Counted from the stretch's first letter, positions 11,003 through 19,735 are shown. The stretch: 64,000 bases of DNA from Bacteroidales bacterium (GCA_017477425.1 JAFUVT010000024.1:1-64000); one strand, 5' to 3'. Translations and numbers: made by a program. The notes: a model not told the origin generated them from the letters alone.

Positions 11003-13393
11003 TTATCTGAAATAAACTCTGGTAATACCGGTGCCGCCCGTCTCTAAGGAGGCGTCGCAGAAGCGTTCCACTTCGTGCATGTGGCTGAGCTTCTCGCGGA
11101 TGAGTTTGCGCAGGATGCCGTTGCCCTTGCCGTGCAGGATGCTGACCTCCTTGATGCTGAGCAGTTTGGCTTCGTCGAGGTATTTGTCGACGATGTCCAG
11201 GGCCTCTTCGGCGCGCTTGCCGCGCACGTCGAGGGTGAGGTCGAAGTGTTCGGCCTTCTCGCTGAGGTCGGCGGCGATGCCTTTCTGCCAGTTGCGTTGG
11301 GCCTTGCGGGCTTCGGCGCGGCTCACCTTGCGGAGCTTGTCGGGGCTGGTGCGCAGGCGGATGCTGTCGAAGAGCACGGTGGCGTCGGTGTCGCTGATGG
11401 TCAGGATCTCGCCTACCACCTGCATCTCGTCGATGCAGACCGTGTCGCCCACCTTCAGCGTCACCTCGGTTTCCTCCTTTTTCTTGGCTTCGGCCGCTTC
11501 CTTGGCTTTTTGCGCGATTTCGTGTTTCGTGTTCTCCAGGTTCTGGCGGATTTCCTTGGTCTTCTCTTTCTCGGCCTGTGCCTCCTTGATTTCGCGGATG
11601 GTGCGTTCAATCTGGCTGTTGGCCTTCTGGATCAGTTCCTGGGCCTCGGCGGCGGCGTCGTGGAGGTATTGTTTCTTCTTGCCTTCGAGTTCGGCGAGGA
11701 GGTTCTTGTATTTCTCCACCACTTCGGTGAGCAGCTGGTCGGCGATGCGCAGGTCTTGTTCTTTCTTGCGGATGGCTTTCTTGTCGACTTCGAGTTGTTG
11801 CAGCTGTTTCTCGAACTTCAGGTGCTGGTCGCCGGTGATGTTGGCGGCGTCGTCCAGAATCTGTTTTGGGAAGCCGATTTTCTTGGCGATTTCGAAGGCG
11901 AACGACGAGCCGGGTTTGCCCGTCAGCATGATGTACATGGGTTGCATGAACTTGGTGTCGAACAGCATGGCGCCGTTGATGATGCCTTCGTGGTTGTCGG
12001 CCAGCAGCTTCAAGTTGGCGTAGTGCGTGGTGACCATGCCGAAGGCCTGTTTCTTGTTCAGCTCCAAGAGGATGGCTTCGGCGATGGCGCCGCCCAGTTG
12101 GGGCTCGGTGCCCGTGCCGAACTCGTCGATGAGGAACAGCGTGCGTTCATCGGCGTGTTCCAGCAGGGCCTTCATATTAATAAGGTGTGAGCTGTAGGTC
12201 GAGAGGTCGTCGAGGATGGACTGTTCGTCGCCGATGTCGATGAAGAGGCTGTCGAAGAGGCCGCATTGCGAGTCGATGCGCATGGACGGCATGAGGCCGC
12301 ATTGCAGCATGTATTGCAGCAATCCGGTGGTCTTCAGACACACGGACTTGCCGCCCGCGTTGGGACCGCTGATGACGAGGATGCGGTTGTGCTCGTCTAA
12401 TTGCAGGTCGAGCGGGACGACTTGTTTGCCTTGGCTTTTCAGTTTCTTTTCCAAAAGGGGATGGCGCGCCTGTTGCCAATTCATATAAGGCGTCTCCTTG
12501 ATTTCGGGCTTCACGCCGTTGATGTCGCGGGCCAGCAGGGCCTTGGCACGGATGAAGTCGAGTTCGCCGAGCAGGTTCCAGGCCTTGCGGAGCTCGGAGA
12601 GGTAAGGCCTCAAAAGCCGTGTGAAAGCCATCAAAATGCGTTGGATTTCTCTGCGTTCGGCATATTCAAGTTCCTTGATTTCGTTGGAGGTGTCGAAGAT
12701 CTCGGCCGGCTCGATGTAGACGGTCTGTCCCGTGGCCGACTCGTCGTGGATGAAGCCGCGGATGGCGCGTTTGTCGCCCGCCTTGACGGGGATGACCAAA
12801 CGCCCGTCGCGGATGGTGATTTCCGATTTTTGGTCGACCCATCCGGCGGTCTTGGCGTCGCCCATGATCTGTCGGATGCGTTTCTCGATGCCGCCTTGCT
12901 TGCGGCGGATGCTTTGTCGGATCTCGGCCAGCTCGGGCGAAGCGTTGTCGGGGATCTCGCCTTTGTCGTCGACGAGGCGGTTGGCCTCGGTGAAGATATT
13001 GCGGTCGATGAAGATGTTCTCAATCAGCGACTTGAGTTGTGGGAACTCGGTGGCGCTTTCCGAGCGACCGAAGCGCAGGATGGCTTCGAGCGCGTTGAGC
13101 GAAGGCTTCAGGGCAAACAGGTCCTCGACGCTGAGGCTGGTGCCTTCGATTTGGATGCGGTGGAAGGCCTCGCGCAGGTCGTGGAAGTCGCGCATGGGGA
13201 AGGGGACGCCCGTTTGCAGCAGGCGGATGAATTCGTCGGTCTGTTCCAGGCTCTTGACGATGAGGGCTTTGTCGGTCGAGAAAGCCATCTCGTCCGCTTT
13301 TTCGAGTCCCATCTGGCTGATGCAAAGCTCGGAGAGCATCTGCCGGATGCTGGTGAAGCCGATTTTCTGTTCGAAGTTTTGTGGATAGATCAC
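11003..13393 (-). CDS. mutS2: MutS2 ATPase/Smr nuclease-domain protein
   Basis: A 796-residue protein, the normal length for MutS2. An N-terminal clamp/lever region is followed by the MutS-type ATPase (Walker A SGPNAGGKS near residue 345; Walker B FLIDEFGTGTEP). A long charged coiled coil (KKKQYLHDAAAEAQELIQK and beyond) leads to a C-terminal Smr domain with LDVRGKRAEEA and LHGKGNGILR, the conserved DxR and HGxG motifs. Members act on recombination intermediates or on collided ribosomes, depending on species; which applies here cannot be told from sequence. The start MIYPQNFEQKIGF fits Bacteroidota homologues. The upstream ATPase gene on the same strand ends 22 bases before the start. Confidence 0.95.
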   Translation of the reverse strand: MIYPQNFEQKIGFTSIRQMLSELCISQMGLEKADEMAFSTDKALIVKSLEQTDEFIRLLQTGVPFPMRDFHDLREAFHRIQIEGTSLSVEDLFALKPSLNALEAILRFGRSESATEFPQLKSLIENIFIDRNIFTEANRLVDDKGEIPDNASPELAEIRQSIRRKQGGIEKRIRQIMGDAKTAGWVDQKSEITIRDGRLVIPVKAGDKRAIRGFIHDESATGQTVYIEPAEIFDTSNEIKELEYAERREIQRILMAFTRLLRPYLSELRKAWNLLGELDFIRAKALLARDINGVKPEIKETPYMNWQQARHPLLEKKLKSQGKQVVPLDLQLDEHNRILVISGPNAGGKSVCLKTTGLLQYMLQCGLMPSMRIDSQCGLFDSLFIDIGDEQSILDDLSTYSSHLINMKALLEHADERTLFLIDEFGTGTEPQLGGAIAEAILLELNKKQAFGMVTTHYANLKLLADNHEGIINGAMLFDTKFMQPMYIMLTGKPGSSFAFEIAKKIGFPKQILDDAANITGDQHLKFEKQLQQLEVDKKAIRKKEQDLRIADQLLTEVVEKYKNLLAELEGKKKQYLHDAAAEAQELIQKANSQIERTIREIKEAQAEKEKTKEIRQNLENTKHEIAQKAKEAAEAKKKEETEVTLKVGDTVCIDEMQVVGEILTISDTDATVLFDSIRLRTSPDKLRKVSRAEARKAQRNWQKGIAADLSEKAEHFDLTLDVRGKRAEEALDIVDKYLDEAKLLSIKEVSILHGKGNGILRKLIREKLSHMHEVERFCDASLETGGTGITRVYFR

Positions 13394-13415
13394 GGGTAGG
13401 TTTGTTTTTCTGCGG

Positions 13416-14588
13416 TTATTTCATCGGATAATTTCCCCAGTCCTTCCAGGAAACGTAGTCGATCCCGTTGAGGGAGAGGCTTAGGTCGCCAAGGTAGAAG
13501 ACTGCGCCTTGGCTGCCGTCGTTGCCACGAAGGGCGAGGTAGTCGCGAGTGTTTTTCGAGAGGTTTTGCTCGGCCTCGATGGTGCTTTTGATTTCGATGG
13601 CGAAAGTGTGTCTCCAGTCGGCGATGGTGTCCACCTCGAAGCCTTTTTGGTCGCGGTAGAAGGTCAGGTTGGGCTGCTTGCCTTGGTTGAGGCGGTTTTT
13701 CAGCAGTTCGGCAATGGCGAAGCTCTCCACGATGGCGCCCTTGTGCTCGCTGAGAATCAGTTCCTCGACGGACTCGATTCGGAGCAGATGGCAAAGCAAT
13801 CCCGAATCCACGAAGTAGAGCTTGGGCGTTTTCACCAGCGACTTGCCCAGGTTCTGTGTGTCGGGCTCCAAGAGGTGGATGATGAAGGACGACTCCAGAA
13901 TGGAAAGCCATTGTTTGACGGTTGGGGCCGAAACGCCGATGCCACGGGCGATGCTGTCCATCGAGAGCATCTGTCCGCTGTAGGTGGCGCAAATCTGGAT
14001 GAATTTCTTGAACACGGACAGGTTGCTGTAGTTGATCTGACTCTCCACATCCAGGTCGAGGTAGGTGTCCACATAGCTGTTGAACCAATCGTCGACCGTA
14101 AAATGCTTGTCAGGGTCGTACAAAGGCGGATAGCAGCCTTTGAAAATCGTCTCGTATACGTTGGAACCCAGTGCGTTGCCGTTTTGGAGCTCGCCGATGG
14201 AGAAGGGGAGCAGCTTCAAAAAGGCGGCTCGCCCTGCCAGCGAGTCGGTCATGTTTTGCTTCAGGTTGAACTGGTTGGAGCCTGTGAGGATGAACTTGCC
14301 TGGCGTGAATGCGTTTTGGTCGATGTGGTATTTGACGGCATTGAAGATCTCGGGCACCTTTTGTGCCTCGTCGATGATGGCTCCGTCGGGGAAAGCCAGC
14401 AGGAAATCGGTCGGATTGGCAGCGGCCAACTCGCGGAAGTTCTTGTCGTCGAACGAGATGTAGCGTTTCTCGGGAAACGCCATCTTCGCGAGGGTCGATT
14501 TTCCGCTTTGGCGTGGTCCCGTGATGCCGATGACGGCGAATTGCGAGGCAAGTCGTAGCAAGGCGTCTTTTGCAGTTCTCTCAATCAT
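13416..14588 (-). CDS. AAA_14/DUF4143 ATPase, copy 2
   Basis: A 390-residue ATPase of the same family as copy 1 but closer to the family consensus. Walker A is GPRQSGKST (residues 24-32), Walker B-like AIIDEAQKVPE, and LTGSNQF acts as sensor. A winged-helix-like part (IARGIGVSAPTVKQWL) is followed by the DUF4143 region with YFVDSGLLCHLL and a PD-(D/E)XK-like pair, GFEVDTIADW and AIEIKS. It ends 22 bases before mutS2 and may be co-transcribed with it. Its promoter (-7 TATTTTTG at 14624-14617) is preceded by four copies of a 22-23 bp repeat. The function of the family is not established. Confidence 0.85.
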   Translation of the reverse strand: MIERTAKDALLRLASQFAVIGITGPRQSGKSTLAKMAFPEKRYISFDDKNFRELAAANPTDFLLAFPDGAIIDEAQKVPEIFNAVKYHIDQNAFTPGKFILTGSNQFNLKQNMTDSLAGRAAFLKLLPFSIGELQNGNALGSNVYETIFKGCYPPLYDPDKHFTVDDWFNSYVDTYLDLDVESQINYSNLSVFKKFIQICATYSGQMLSMDSIARGIGVSAPTVKQWLSILESSFIIHLLEPDTQNLGKSLVKTPKLYFVDSGLLCHLLRIESVEELILSEHKGAIVESFAIAELLKNRLNQGKQPNLTFYRDQKGFEVDTIADWRHTFAIEIKSTIEAEQNLSKNTRDYLALRGNDGSQGAVFYLGDLSLSLNGIDYVSWKDWGNYPMK

Positions 14589-14616
14589 TTTTCCCTTTTT
14601 TCATTGAAATTCGCTG

Positions 14617-14624
14617 CAAAAATA
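14617..14624 (-). promoter_or_regulatory. -7 element of DUF4143 ATPase copy 2
   Basis: TATTTTTG on the minus strand, about 28 bases upstream of the start codon. It is directly followed upstream by AAAAATCT repeats, so the repeats cover the -33 region. Confidence 0.5.
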
Positions 14625-14625
14625 G

Positions 14626-14711
14626 TAAAAATCTAAAGTTTTGAGCGGAAAAATCTAAAGTTTTATATGGTAAAAATCTAAAGTTTTGAGCGGAAAAATC
14701 TAAGGTTTTGA
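14626..14711. repeat. Four-copy 22-23 bp tandem repeat
   Basis: AAAAATCTAAAGTTTT recurs with ATCTAA at 14631, 14653, 14676 and 14698 (steps of 22, 23 and 22). Three units keep the tail GAGCGG or a variant. The array sits immediately upstream of the ATPase copy 2 -7 box. Its AAGTTTTGAGCGG part resembles AAGTTGAGGG of the array in front of copy 1. Confidence 0.85.
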
Positions 14712-14769
14712 TTTTAGATACATTTTATAATGCTTGTAATCAATTTGTTATGATGTTTATTGGTAATAT

Positions 14770-14812
14770 AAAAATCCAATTCGCCGAGAAAGAATTCTTT
14801 CTCGGCGAATTG
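14770..14812 (-). terminator. Intrinsic terminator: 36-bp perfect palindrome
   Basis: Positions 14777-14812 are a perfect inverted repeat (arms CAATTCGCCGAGAAAG, centre AATT). On the minus strand it is followed by GATTTTTAT. It lies 27 bases after the stop codon of the minus-strand lipoprotein gene, so it ends that transcript. Confidence 0.8.
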
Positions 14813-14838
14813 CAAATGGGTATGAGTTTCGGTAGAAG

Positions 14839-15837
14839 TTACAAGCCAATCTCGTACATATAGCCGTTGTATTGCAGCGAGCCGTCGAGGATGGGCCAGA
14901 AGAACTCGCTGTCGTGTTCGACGTTCTTCAGCTTGAGGTTCTCCATGATGACGGTCTTGGTGCCATCCTGGTTGGTGATGACCTTCAGCGTGCCGCTCTT
15001 GGCTACATAGCCCGTTTGGGGTTGCATGTTCCAGAAGTCGTGGTCGAGGGCGACGTGGACGCAGGGAAGGAAGGGCAGATAAGGTGTGCCGAGATAGCCA
15101 AGTTGGTATTCGCCATCGACGAGTTGTCCGCCACCATAGCTGACGATGAACGAACGTTTGTGGTCAGCCGACATGAAGAGCATGGATTTCACGCCGTCAC
15201 CGAGGATGCCCATGCCGCTGATGGTGGTGATGCCCGCCAGGCCGATGGGGCTTTCGATGTTGCCGATTTGGAATTTGTTGTCGGTGTCGAACACGTATGG
15301 CGTCAGAGTGCCGCTGAAGTTGACGGCCAAGTTGATTTGGTTGCCGTTGGCATTGCTGCCTACGCATTGTGACAAAACGACCGTGTAGGTGCCGTCGCCA
15401 TTTTCGGTGACAAACAGTTCGCCGCTAATCCAGAAATAGGTGTCGAAATACACTGTGTCGGCACCCATGATAAAGGGCAGCTCGCTCATATTGAACTCGT
15501 GCAGACCAACCACAAGCGGTCCAGGTCCTGCCGGGTCATTGCGATTTGTACCAATCGTGTACGTTCCTGGCATAATGTCGTCGTTAAACACAATGGCGAT
15601 GCCTTCGTTGTCGGCAGCGGTCATCTCCTTGGAGGCAAGGACGATGGCGTTCTTTTGTCCGTACTTGACGGCTTTGGCGGTGACGATGTTGTCGGTGTTG
15701 TTGCCGACGGTCATCGAGCCGGCTTGCACTTCGGGAGTCACATTACTGTTTCCGTTGTTTCCGTTTTCCTTGTTGCAACTGGTGCTGAAGAGGGCTAAGC
15801 CGCAGAGGAGCATCAAACTGAAAAATACTTTTTTCAT
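14839..15837 (-). CDS. Lipoprotein of unknown function
   Basis: The start was placed at the ATG at 15837, giving the signal MKKVFFSLMLLCGLALFSTS with a lipobox ending at Cys21 (FSTSC). The upstream codons in the same frame look untranslated. The mature part, about 310 residues, starts with an Asn/Gly-rich linker and appears all beta (repeated GTYTVVLSQ, GTLTPYVFD, SGTLKVITN strands). It is not recognised. Sequence shows an exported, membrane-anchored protein, probably periplasmic or on the surface. It has its own strong terminator downstream and belongs to no clear operon. Confidence 0.75.
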   Translation of the reverse strand: MKKVFFSLMLLCGLALFSTSCNKENGNNGNSNVTPEVQAGSMTVGNNTDNIVTAKAVKYGQKNAIVLASKEMTAADNEGIAIVFNDDIMPGTYTIGTNRNDPAGPGPLVVGLHEFNMSELPFIMGADTVYFDTYFWISGELFVTENGDGTYTVVLSQCVGSNANGNQINLAVNFSGTLTPYVFDTDNKFQIGNIESPIGLAGITTISGMGILGDGVKSMLFMSADHKRSFIVSYGGGQLVDGEYQLGYLGTPYLPFLPCVHVALDHDFWNMQPQTGYVAKSGTLKVITNQDGTKTVIMENLKLKNVEHDSEFFWPILDGSLQYNGYMYEIGL

Positions 15838-15942
15838 GATGATAGGGTTTTTGATGGTTTTGTAATTACATAACATATTTCCCTAGCAAAAATTGTGCCG
15901 ATATGTTCGGAAAAAGTCTTCGAAATGTGTCAAAAGGACGAC

Positions 15943-16752
15943 TTATAGGTTCAGTCGTAATTGTATCTCCTCCACCTGTCGTTTCAGTTCCTGGACGGTC
16001 TGCATCAGTTGTTCCTCGCGGAAGTGGTTTTCGCGTTGCTCGGGCATCTCCGCGCTGATGTAATGCACAAATTTCCACACCTCTTTAATATCTGAGGCGG
16101 GCAGGTCGTAAGGATGGTAGAGCGGATTGAGTGAGCTGAGGGTCAGTTTGCTCTCGTGCTCGATTTTGTTTTCCACGATCTTGAAGACGATGCCGTCGTC
16201 CTGCGTGAGCACGATGTAAGGCTGGCCGCTGCGGATGTAGGTCCAGTCGATGACATACTCGCCGGTGACGTAGGAGCCGTCGGGGATGGGCAGCATCGAG
16301 TCGCCGCTGATTTGGAAGGTGCGGTACTTGCGGTCGTGCGAGAGGAACGGCATCGTGAAGGTCGGCAGCACCTTGATGTATTCAGGGTCGGCGAAGCCCG
16401 TGGCATAGCCCGCCTTGGCTTTTTCGGTGACGAGTTCGATGTTTTCGTTGTTGTCCGTATTGACGGTGGTGGCCAAGACGCGCAAGTTGCTGCCTTTCAG
16501 GTGGACGTCGTAGCCACGCTCCAGTTGTGAGAGTTGGCTCGGGCTGATGGTGCTCAAGTCGACCTTCACCAAGGTGTCGATGGCGATGCCGAAATATTTC
16601 GAGAAGGCCACCAAAGCCTCAAGATTGGGCTCGGAGACGCCGTTTTCGTAGCCGCTCAAGGTGGAGCGCTTCATATCCAGCGCGAAAGCCACGTCGTCTT
16701 GTGTGCGGTTGCGGTGCTTGCGCAGAAATTTTATGTTCGATTTGAAGTACAT
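15943..16752 (-). CDS. LexA-like repressor: XRE HTH plus S24 autoprotease domain
   Basis: A 269-residue protein. Residues 5-62 are an XRE helix-turn-helix (RTQDDVAFALDMKRSTLSGY). A linker leads to an S24/LexA-type domain. KAKAGYATGF holds an Ala114-Gly115 pair suited to self-cleavage. GDSM supplies the likely nucleophile Ser152, and GIVFKIV supplies Lys191, 39 residues later, close to the Ser-Lys spacing of LexA. The C-terminus is a short coiled coil (LMQTVQELKRQVEEIQLRL). It is divergent from dinB across a spacer that carries an inverted-repeat operator. Expected role: RecA-stimulated cleavage, releasing dinB, itself and dnaE (family knowledge plus inference). Confidence 0.85.
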   Translation of the reverse strand: MYFKSNIKFLRKHRNRTQDDVAFALDMKRSTLSGYENGVSEPNLEALVAFSKYFGIAIDTLVKVDLSTISPSQLSQLERGYDVHLKGSNLRVLATTVNTDNNENIELVTEKAKAGYATGFADPEYIKVLPTFTMPFLSHDRKYRTFQISGDSMLPIPDGSYVTGEYVIDWTYIRSGQPYIVLTQDDGIVFKIVENKIEHESKLTLSSLNPLYHPYDLPASDIKEVWKFVHYISAEMPEQRENHFREEQLMQTVQELKRQVEEIQLRLNL

Positions 16753-16783
16753 ATTGATAAAATGATTAGATTTGTGGCGAAAG

Positions 16784-16817
16784 TTTTGATTAAAAACTCG
16801 TCAAAAGTACGACTTTT
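16784..16817. promoter_or_regulatory. Probable SOS-type operator between the repressor gene and dinB
   Basis: TTTTGA and TCAAAA (16784-16806) are inverted around TTAAAAACTCG, overlapping a second inverted repeat AAAAGT-ACG-ACTTTT (16803-16817). The 22-base stretch that begins with GGCGAAA and ends in TTTTGATTAAAAACT is nearly identical to that before the DnaE gene at 19706-19727. It would serve both divergent genes. Confidence 0.6.
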
Positions 16818-16859
16818 TTGGAACATACAAGCATTTTAGGCAAAAAAAAGCGAAAAAAT

Positions 16860-17996
16860 ATGGAACGCACGATATTGCATCTGGATTTGGACACCTTTTT
16901 CGTGTCGGTGGAGCGGCTGTCGAATCCCGCTTTGGTGGGCAAGCCGGTCATTGTGGGCGGTATGTCGGACCGTGGCGTCGTCTCGACGTGCAGCTATGAG
17001 GCAAGAAAGTTCGGCGTGCATTCGGCCATGCCGATGCGCATGGCGCGGCAACTTTGCGGGCAGGCGGTCTTCATCCGTGGCGACATGGAACTTTACAGCC
17101 GTTATTCGCGCCTCGTGACTGACATCATCGCCGACAGCGCACCCGTCTATGAGAAAATGTCCATCGACGAGCATTACCTCGACCTGACGGGTATGGACCG
17201 CTTCCACGACTGCCAGCTGTGGTCGCACGAACTGCGGCAGAGAATCATCCACGAGACGGGCCTCCCGATTTCGTTTGGCCTCTCGGAAAACAAGACGGTG
17301 GCGAAGATTGCCACGGGGCAGGCCAAGCCCAACGGCGAGCTGGAGGTGCCCACACCTTATATTAATAGCTTCCTCGACCCGCTGTCGGTGCAAAAGATCC
17401 CGATGGTAGGCGAGAAGACCTACGCCTTGTTACGCTCGATGGGCGTGGAGAAAATCGGCACCTTGCGCCGCCTGCCGCCCGTGGCCGTCGAGCAGGCGAT
17501 GGGCAAGCACGGCCTCGACATCTGGAAGAAGGCCAACGGCCACGACAGCACACCCGTGTGCCCTTACCAGGAGCGGAAGTCCATCAGCAAGGAGCGCACC
17601 TTCGAGCAGGACACCATCGACATCGTGGCCATCAAGCAATGCCTAGCGCGGATGGTGGAGAGCCTTGGTTTCGACCTGCGCTCGCAAGGCAAGCTGGCGG
17701 GCTGCGTGACGGTGAAGATCCGCTACGCGAACTTCGACACGCACGACATGCAGCAGCGCATTCCCTACACTGCCTTTGACCATGTGTTGCAACAGGTTGT
17801 AAACGAGATTTTTAAGAAACTATACAACCGCCGGATGATGATCCGTCTCATCGGTGTGCGGCTGAGCGAACTGGTGAACGGTGCGCCGCAGTTGGCCTTG
17901 TTTGACGACAACACGGGACTGACGCAACTCTACGCCGCAATGGACAAAATCAAAATGCGCTTCGGCGAGAAGGTGCTTCATCGGGCGGCGGGGTGA
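16860..17996 (+). CDS. dinB: Y-family DNA polymerase IV
   Basis: The start is the ATG at 16860 (MERTILHLDLDTFF), a 378-residue protein. It does translesion synthesis. Catalytic carboxylates are visible at Asp9 and in SIDEHYLD (Asp103, Glu104), and Phe14 takes the steric-gate position of DinB. The helix-hairpin-helix region (VGEKTYALLRSMGVEKIG) and little-finger domain follow. Near the C-terminus QLALF fits the beta-clamp-binding motif. The active-site residues are all present, so this is an active DinB rather than an inactive ImuB. It is divergent from the LexA-like gene and under the shared operator. A DnaE-type polymerase lies downstream beyond an inserted ATPase gene. Confidence 0.95.
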   Translation: MERTILHLDLDTFFVSVERLSNPALVGKPVIVGGMSDRGVVSTCSYEARKFGVHSAMPMRMARQLCGQAVFIRGDMELYSRYSRLVTDIIADSAPVYEKMSIDEHYLDLTGMDRFHDCQLWSHELRQRIIHETGLPISFGLSENKTVAKIATGQAKPNGELEVPTPYINSFLDPLSVQKIPMVGEKTYALLRSMGVEKIGTLRRLPPVAVEQAMGKHGLDIWKKANGHDSTPVCPYQERKSISKERTFEQDTIDIVAIKQCLARMVESLGFDLRSQGKLAGCVTVKIRYANFDTHDMQQRIPYTAFDHVLQQVVNEIFKKLYNRRMMIRLIGVRLSELVNGAPQLALFDDNTGLTQLYAAMDKIKMRFGEKVLHRAAG

Positions 17997-18041
17997 GATT
18001 GAAGGGTGAAGCCATATTACAGTAGCCTACTCATAGGCTCA

Positions 18042-19178
18042 TCATATTCCTTCCGACCAAAGCATTTTAAGGAAGTCAAGGATGTAGACACATTCAATGT
18101 CGCCTATACGGCGATTGAATTTGTCGAGCGACACGACCATTCGTCGGCTATGGGGGTGCTCCTCGCCAAAGGCTTTTAGACCCTTCAAGTGACGCGGCTG
18201 TACTTCTTCCGCCGATTTTATCTCTATGGCCACCCGCGCATCGCCAATCACTGCGTCCACCTCAAGGCCTGTATAAGTGCGCCAATAAGACAAGGTCTCT
18301 TCCGAGTGGGTGTAGTGCAACCAAGCATAGATTTCCTGGATGACCAAATGCTCGAAGGCATGCCCATAATCAATGCTGCCTCTGTCCATTTCTTTGCGGT
18401 GCAACAGATGATTGGCGACGCCGATGTCGAAATAATAAAATTTTGGCGCTTGCATCAGACGCCTTTTCATAACCTTACGGAACGCCGGTATCCGATAGCC
18501 CATTAGCGTGTCCTCAAGGATGTCGAAATAGGCATTTACGGTTGTGGCATGGACACCGCAGTCTTGGGCGATGTTGTTGTTGTTGACAATCTCGCCATCC
18601 GTCAATGCCGCCATTTCAAGAAAGCGGTGGAAAGCATCGAGGTTGCGCACAAGGGCTTCTTCTTTGATTTCCTCTTTCAGATAGATGTCGATATACCCGG
18701 CCAGGAATCGGTTGGGATTTTTGGCTAAATAGTGAGGCGGTATCATACCATAGGTGACGGCGCGGTCAATGTCGAAATCAGGTATCTCTGCACTTACCAG
18801 GGGATAGAGATATACAGGGAAGGCGCGACCACCAAGCGTGTTGTGTCCCTTGCGTTTCAGTTTTCTTGCGCTGGAGCCGCACAAAATGAAGACAACTCCG
18901 GCCTCGACAATTAGGCGGTGAACCTCGTTCAGCAGTTCTGGCACTTCTGGTATTTCATCAATGATGACCAACGTGCCTTCTGGTTTGTCCTTCAAAGTCT
19001 CGTAAAGGAGTGTTGGACGCCTCCGATACCTTTCTTTCACGCTGGTGTCGAGCAAGTCGATGTAAATCGAATCGGGGAATTGTTGCCTCAATATAGTTGA
19101 TTTTCCTGTTTGGCGCGCTCCGAACAGGAAAATGCTTCCGTCTATTTCTTCTTTTAGGTCTAAAATGCGGTGTAACAT
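18042..19178 (-). CDS. AAA_14/DUF4143 ATPase, copy 3
   Basis: A 378-residue member of the same ATPase family as copies 1 and 2. Walker A is GARQTGKST (residues 20-28), Walker B-like LVIIDEIPEVPE, sensor FILCGSSARKLKRKG. The DUF4143 part has FYYFDIGVANHLL and the PD-(D/E)XK-like pair GLEVDAVIGDARV and AIEIKSAEE. It lies on the opposite strand between dinB and the DnaE-like gene, so it appears inserted into the cassette. Unlike copies 1 and 2 there is no tandem repeat upstream; its -7 box TATCTTTG is at 19264-19257 and its leader holds an AT-rich palindrome (GATTTTTAATTAAAATC, 19235-19251). Confidence 0.85.
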   Translation of the reverse strand: MLHRILDLKEEIDGSIFLFGARQTGKSTILRQQFPDSIYIDLLDTSVKERYRRRPTLLYETLKDKPEGTLVIIDEIPEVPELLNEVHRLIVEAGVVFILCGSSARKLKRKGHNTLGGRAFPVYLYPLVSAEIPDFDIDRAVTYGMIPPHYLAKNPNRFLAGYIDIYLKEEIKEEALVRNLDAFHRFLEMAALTDGEIVNNNNIAQDCGVHATTVNAYFDILEDTLMGYRIPAFRKVMKRRLMQAPKFYYFDIGVANHLLHRKEMDRGSIDYGHAFEHLVIQEIYAWLHYTHSEETLSYWRTYTGLEVDAVIGDARVAIEIKSAEEVQPRHLKGLKAFGEEHPHSRRMVVSLDKFNRRIGDIECVYILDFLKMLWSEGI

Positions 19179-19256
19179 ACAGATAACTTTTTATTTATGC
19201 AATATTTTTCTTGAATATATTGGATTATACACAAGATTTTTAATTAAAATCGAGCG

Positions 19257-19264
19257 CAAAGATA
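19257..19264 (-). promoter_or_regulatory. -7 element of DUF4143 ATPase copy 3
   Basis: TATCTTTG on the minus strand, about 80 bases upstream of the start codon. This leaves a leader that contains the AT-rich inverted repeat at 19235-19251. Confidence 0.45.
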
Positions 19265-19392
19265 TGACTTTTTTCTGGGTTGGGGATAAAATGATGGGAA
19301 AATTTGACTTCGGCGGTTCCGCTTATCAATTGGATGAGGTAGTGGCGCGTGGAGTGAAGGAATTGAAACTACAGAAAGAAAAATATCCGTAA
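19264..19392 (+). CDS. Short unrecognised open frame, possible gene remnant
   Basis: A 42-residue frame, MTFFWVGDKMMGKFDFGGSA then YQLDEVVARGVKELKLQ. The second half looks like natural protein sequence (acidic/basic helix) but matches no family I recognise. It overlaps the ATPase copy 3 promoter and has no promoter of its own. It may be a relic of a gene lost when the dinB-dnaE interval was rearranged, or chance. Confidence 0.2.
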   Translation: MTFFWVGDKMMGKFDFGGSAYQLDEVVARGVKELKLQKEKYP

Positions 19393-19705
19393 AAACACCA
19401 ACATATTGGAATAATGTGTATTATCGCACTATTTAATGAAAAAAAGAAAAAAGTTGCGCAAATTGTAAACTATTTCGTGTTTTTGCGCTATTGATAAAAA
19501 CGATATGGAAAAAGGAAAGAAGTTCACAAACGGCTAGCCTTGACCTTGGCTCACTCGGACGGGTGGCACTTTGGTAGGCCATCGTCATTGCCACAAAAAA
19601 ACTGCCCCACCATCTTCGCTTTTCCATTTGATTGAATGTGGAACGAGGATGGTTTATTTTATGCCTGAATCCATCTCCATCCCAAAAACTTTGATTAAAT
19701 TTACG
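19393..19705. other. Gene-poor spacer with a GC-rich, possibly structured segment
   Basis: No confident gene. Positions 19505-19627 are richer in GC than the surrounding spacer and carry a hairpin GTGGCA-N20-TGCCAC (19563-19594) and the palindrome GGCTAGCC (19532-19539). A minus-strand frame of 64 residues crosses it (MEKRRWWGSFFVAMTMAY and on), but its last third is low-complexity AT-rich DNA. The segment could be a small RNA, a dispersed element or a short peptide gene; sequence alone does not decide. Confidence 0.3.
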
Positions 19706-19735
19706 GCGAAAATTTTGATTAAAAACTAATCAAAT
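19706..19735. promoter_or_regulatory. Probable SOS-type operator before the DnaE-like gene
   Basis: A perfect inverted repeat TTTGATTA-AAAAC-TAATCAAA (19714-19734), preceded by GGCGAAA as at dinB. It ends at the likely TTG start codon, so a bound repressor would block the transcript start. A further half-site-like TTTGATTAAATTTA lies at 19690-19703. Confidence 0.6.

Noticed and set aside
19433-19627. 64-codon minus-strand gene
   Set aside because: The last third runs through low-complexity AT-rich DNA and no promoter fits; kept only as a possible structured element.
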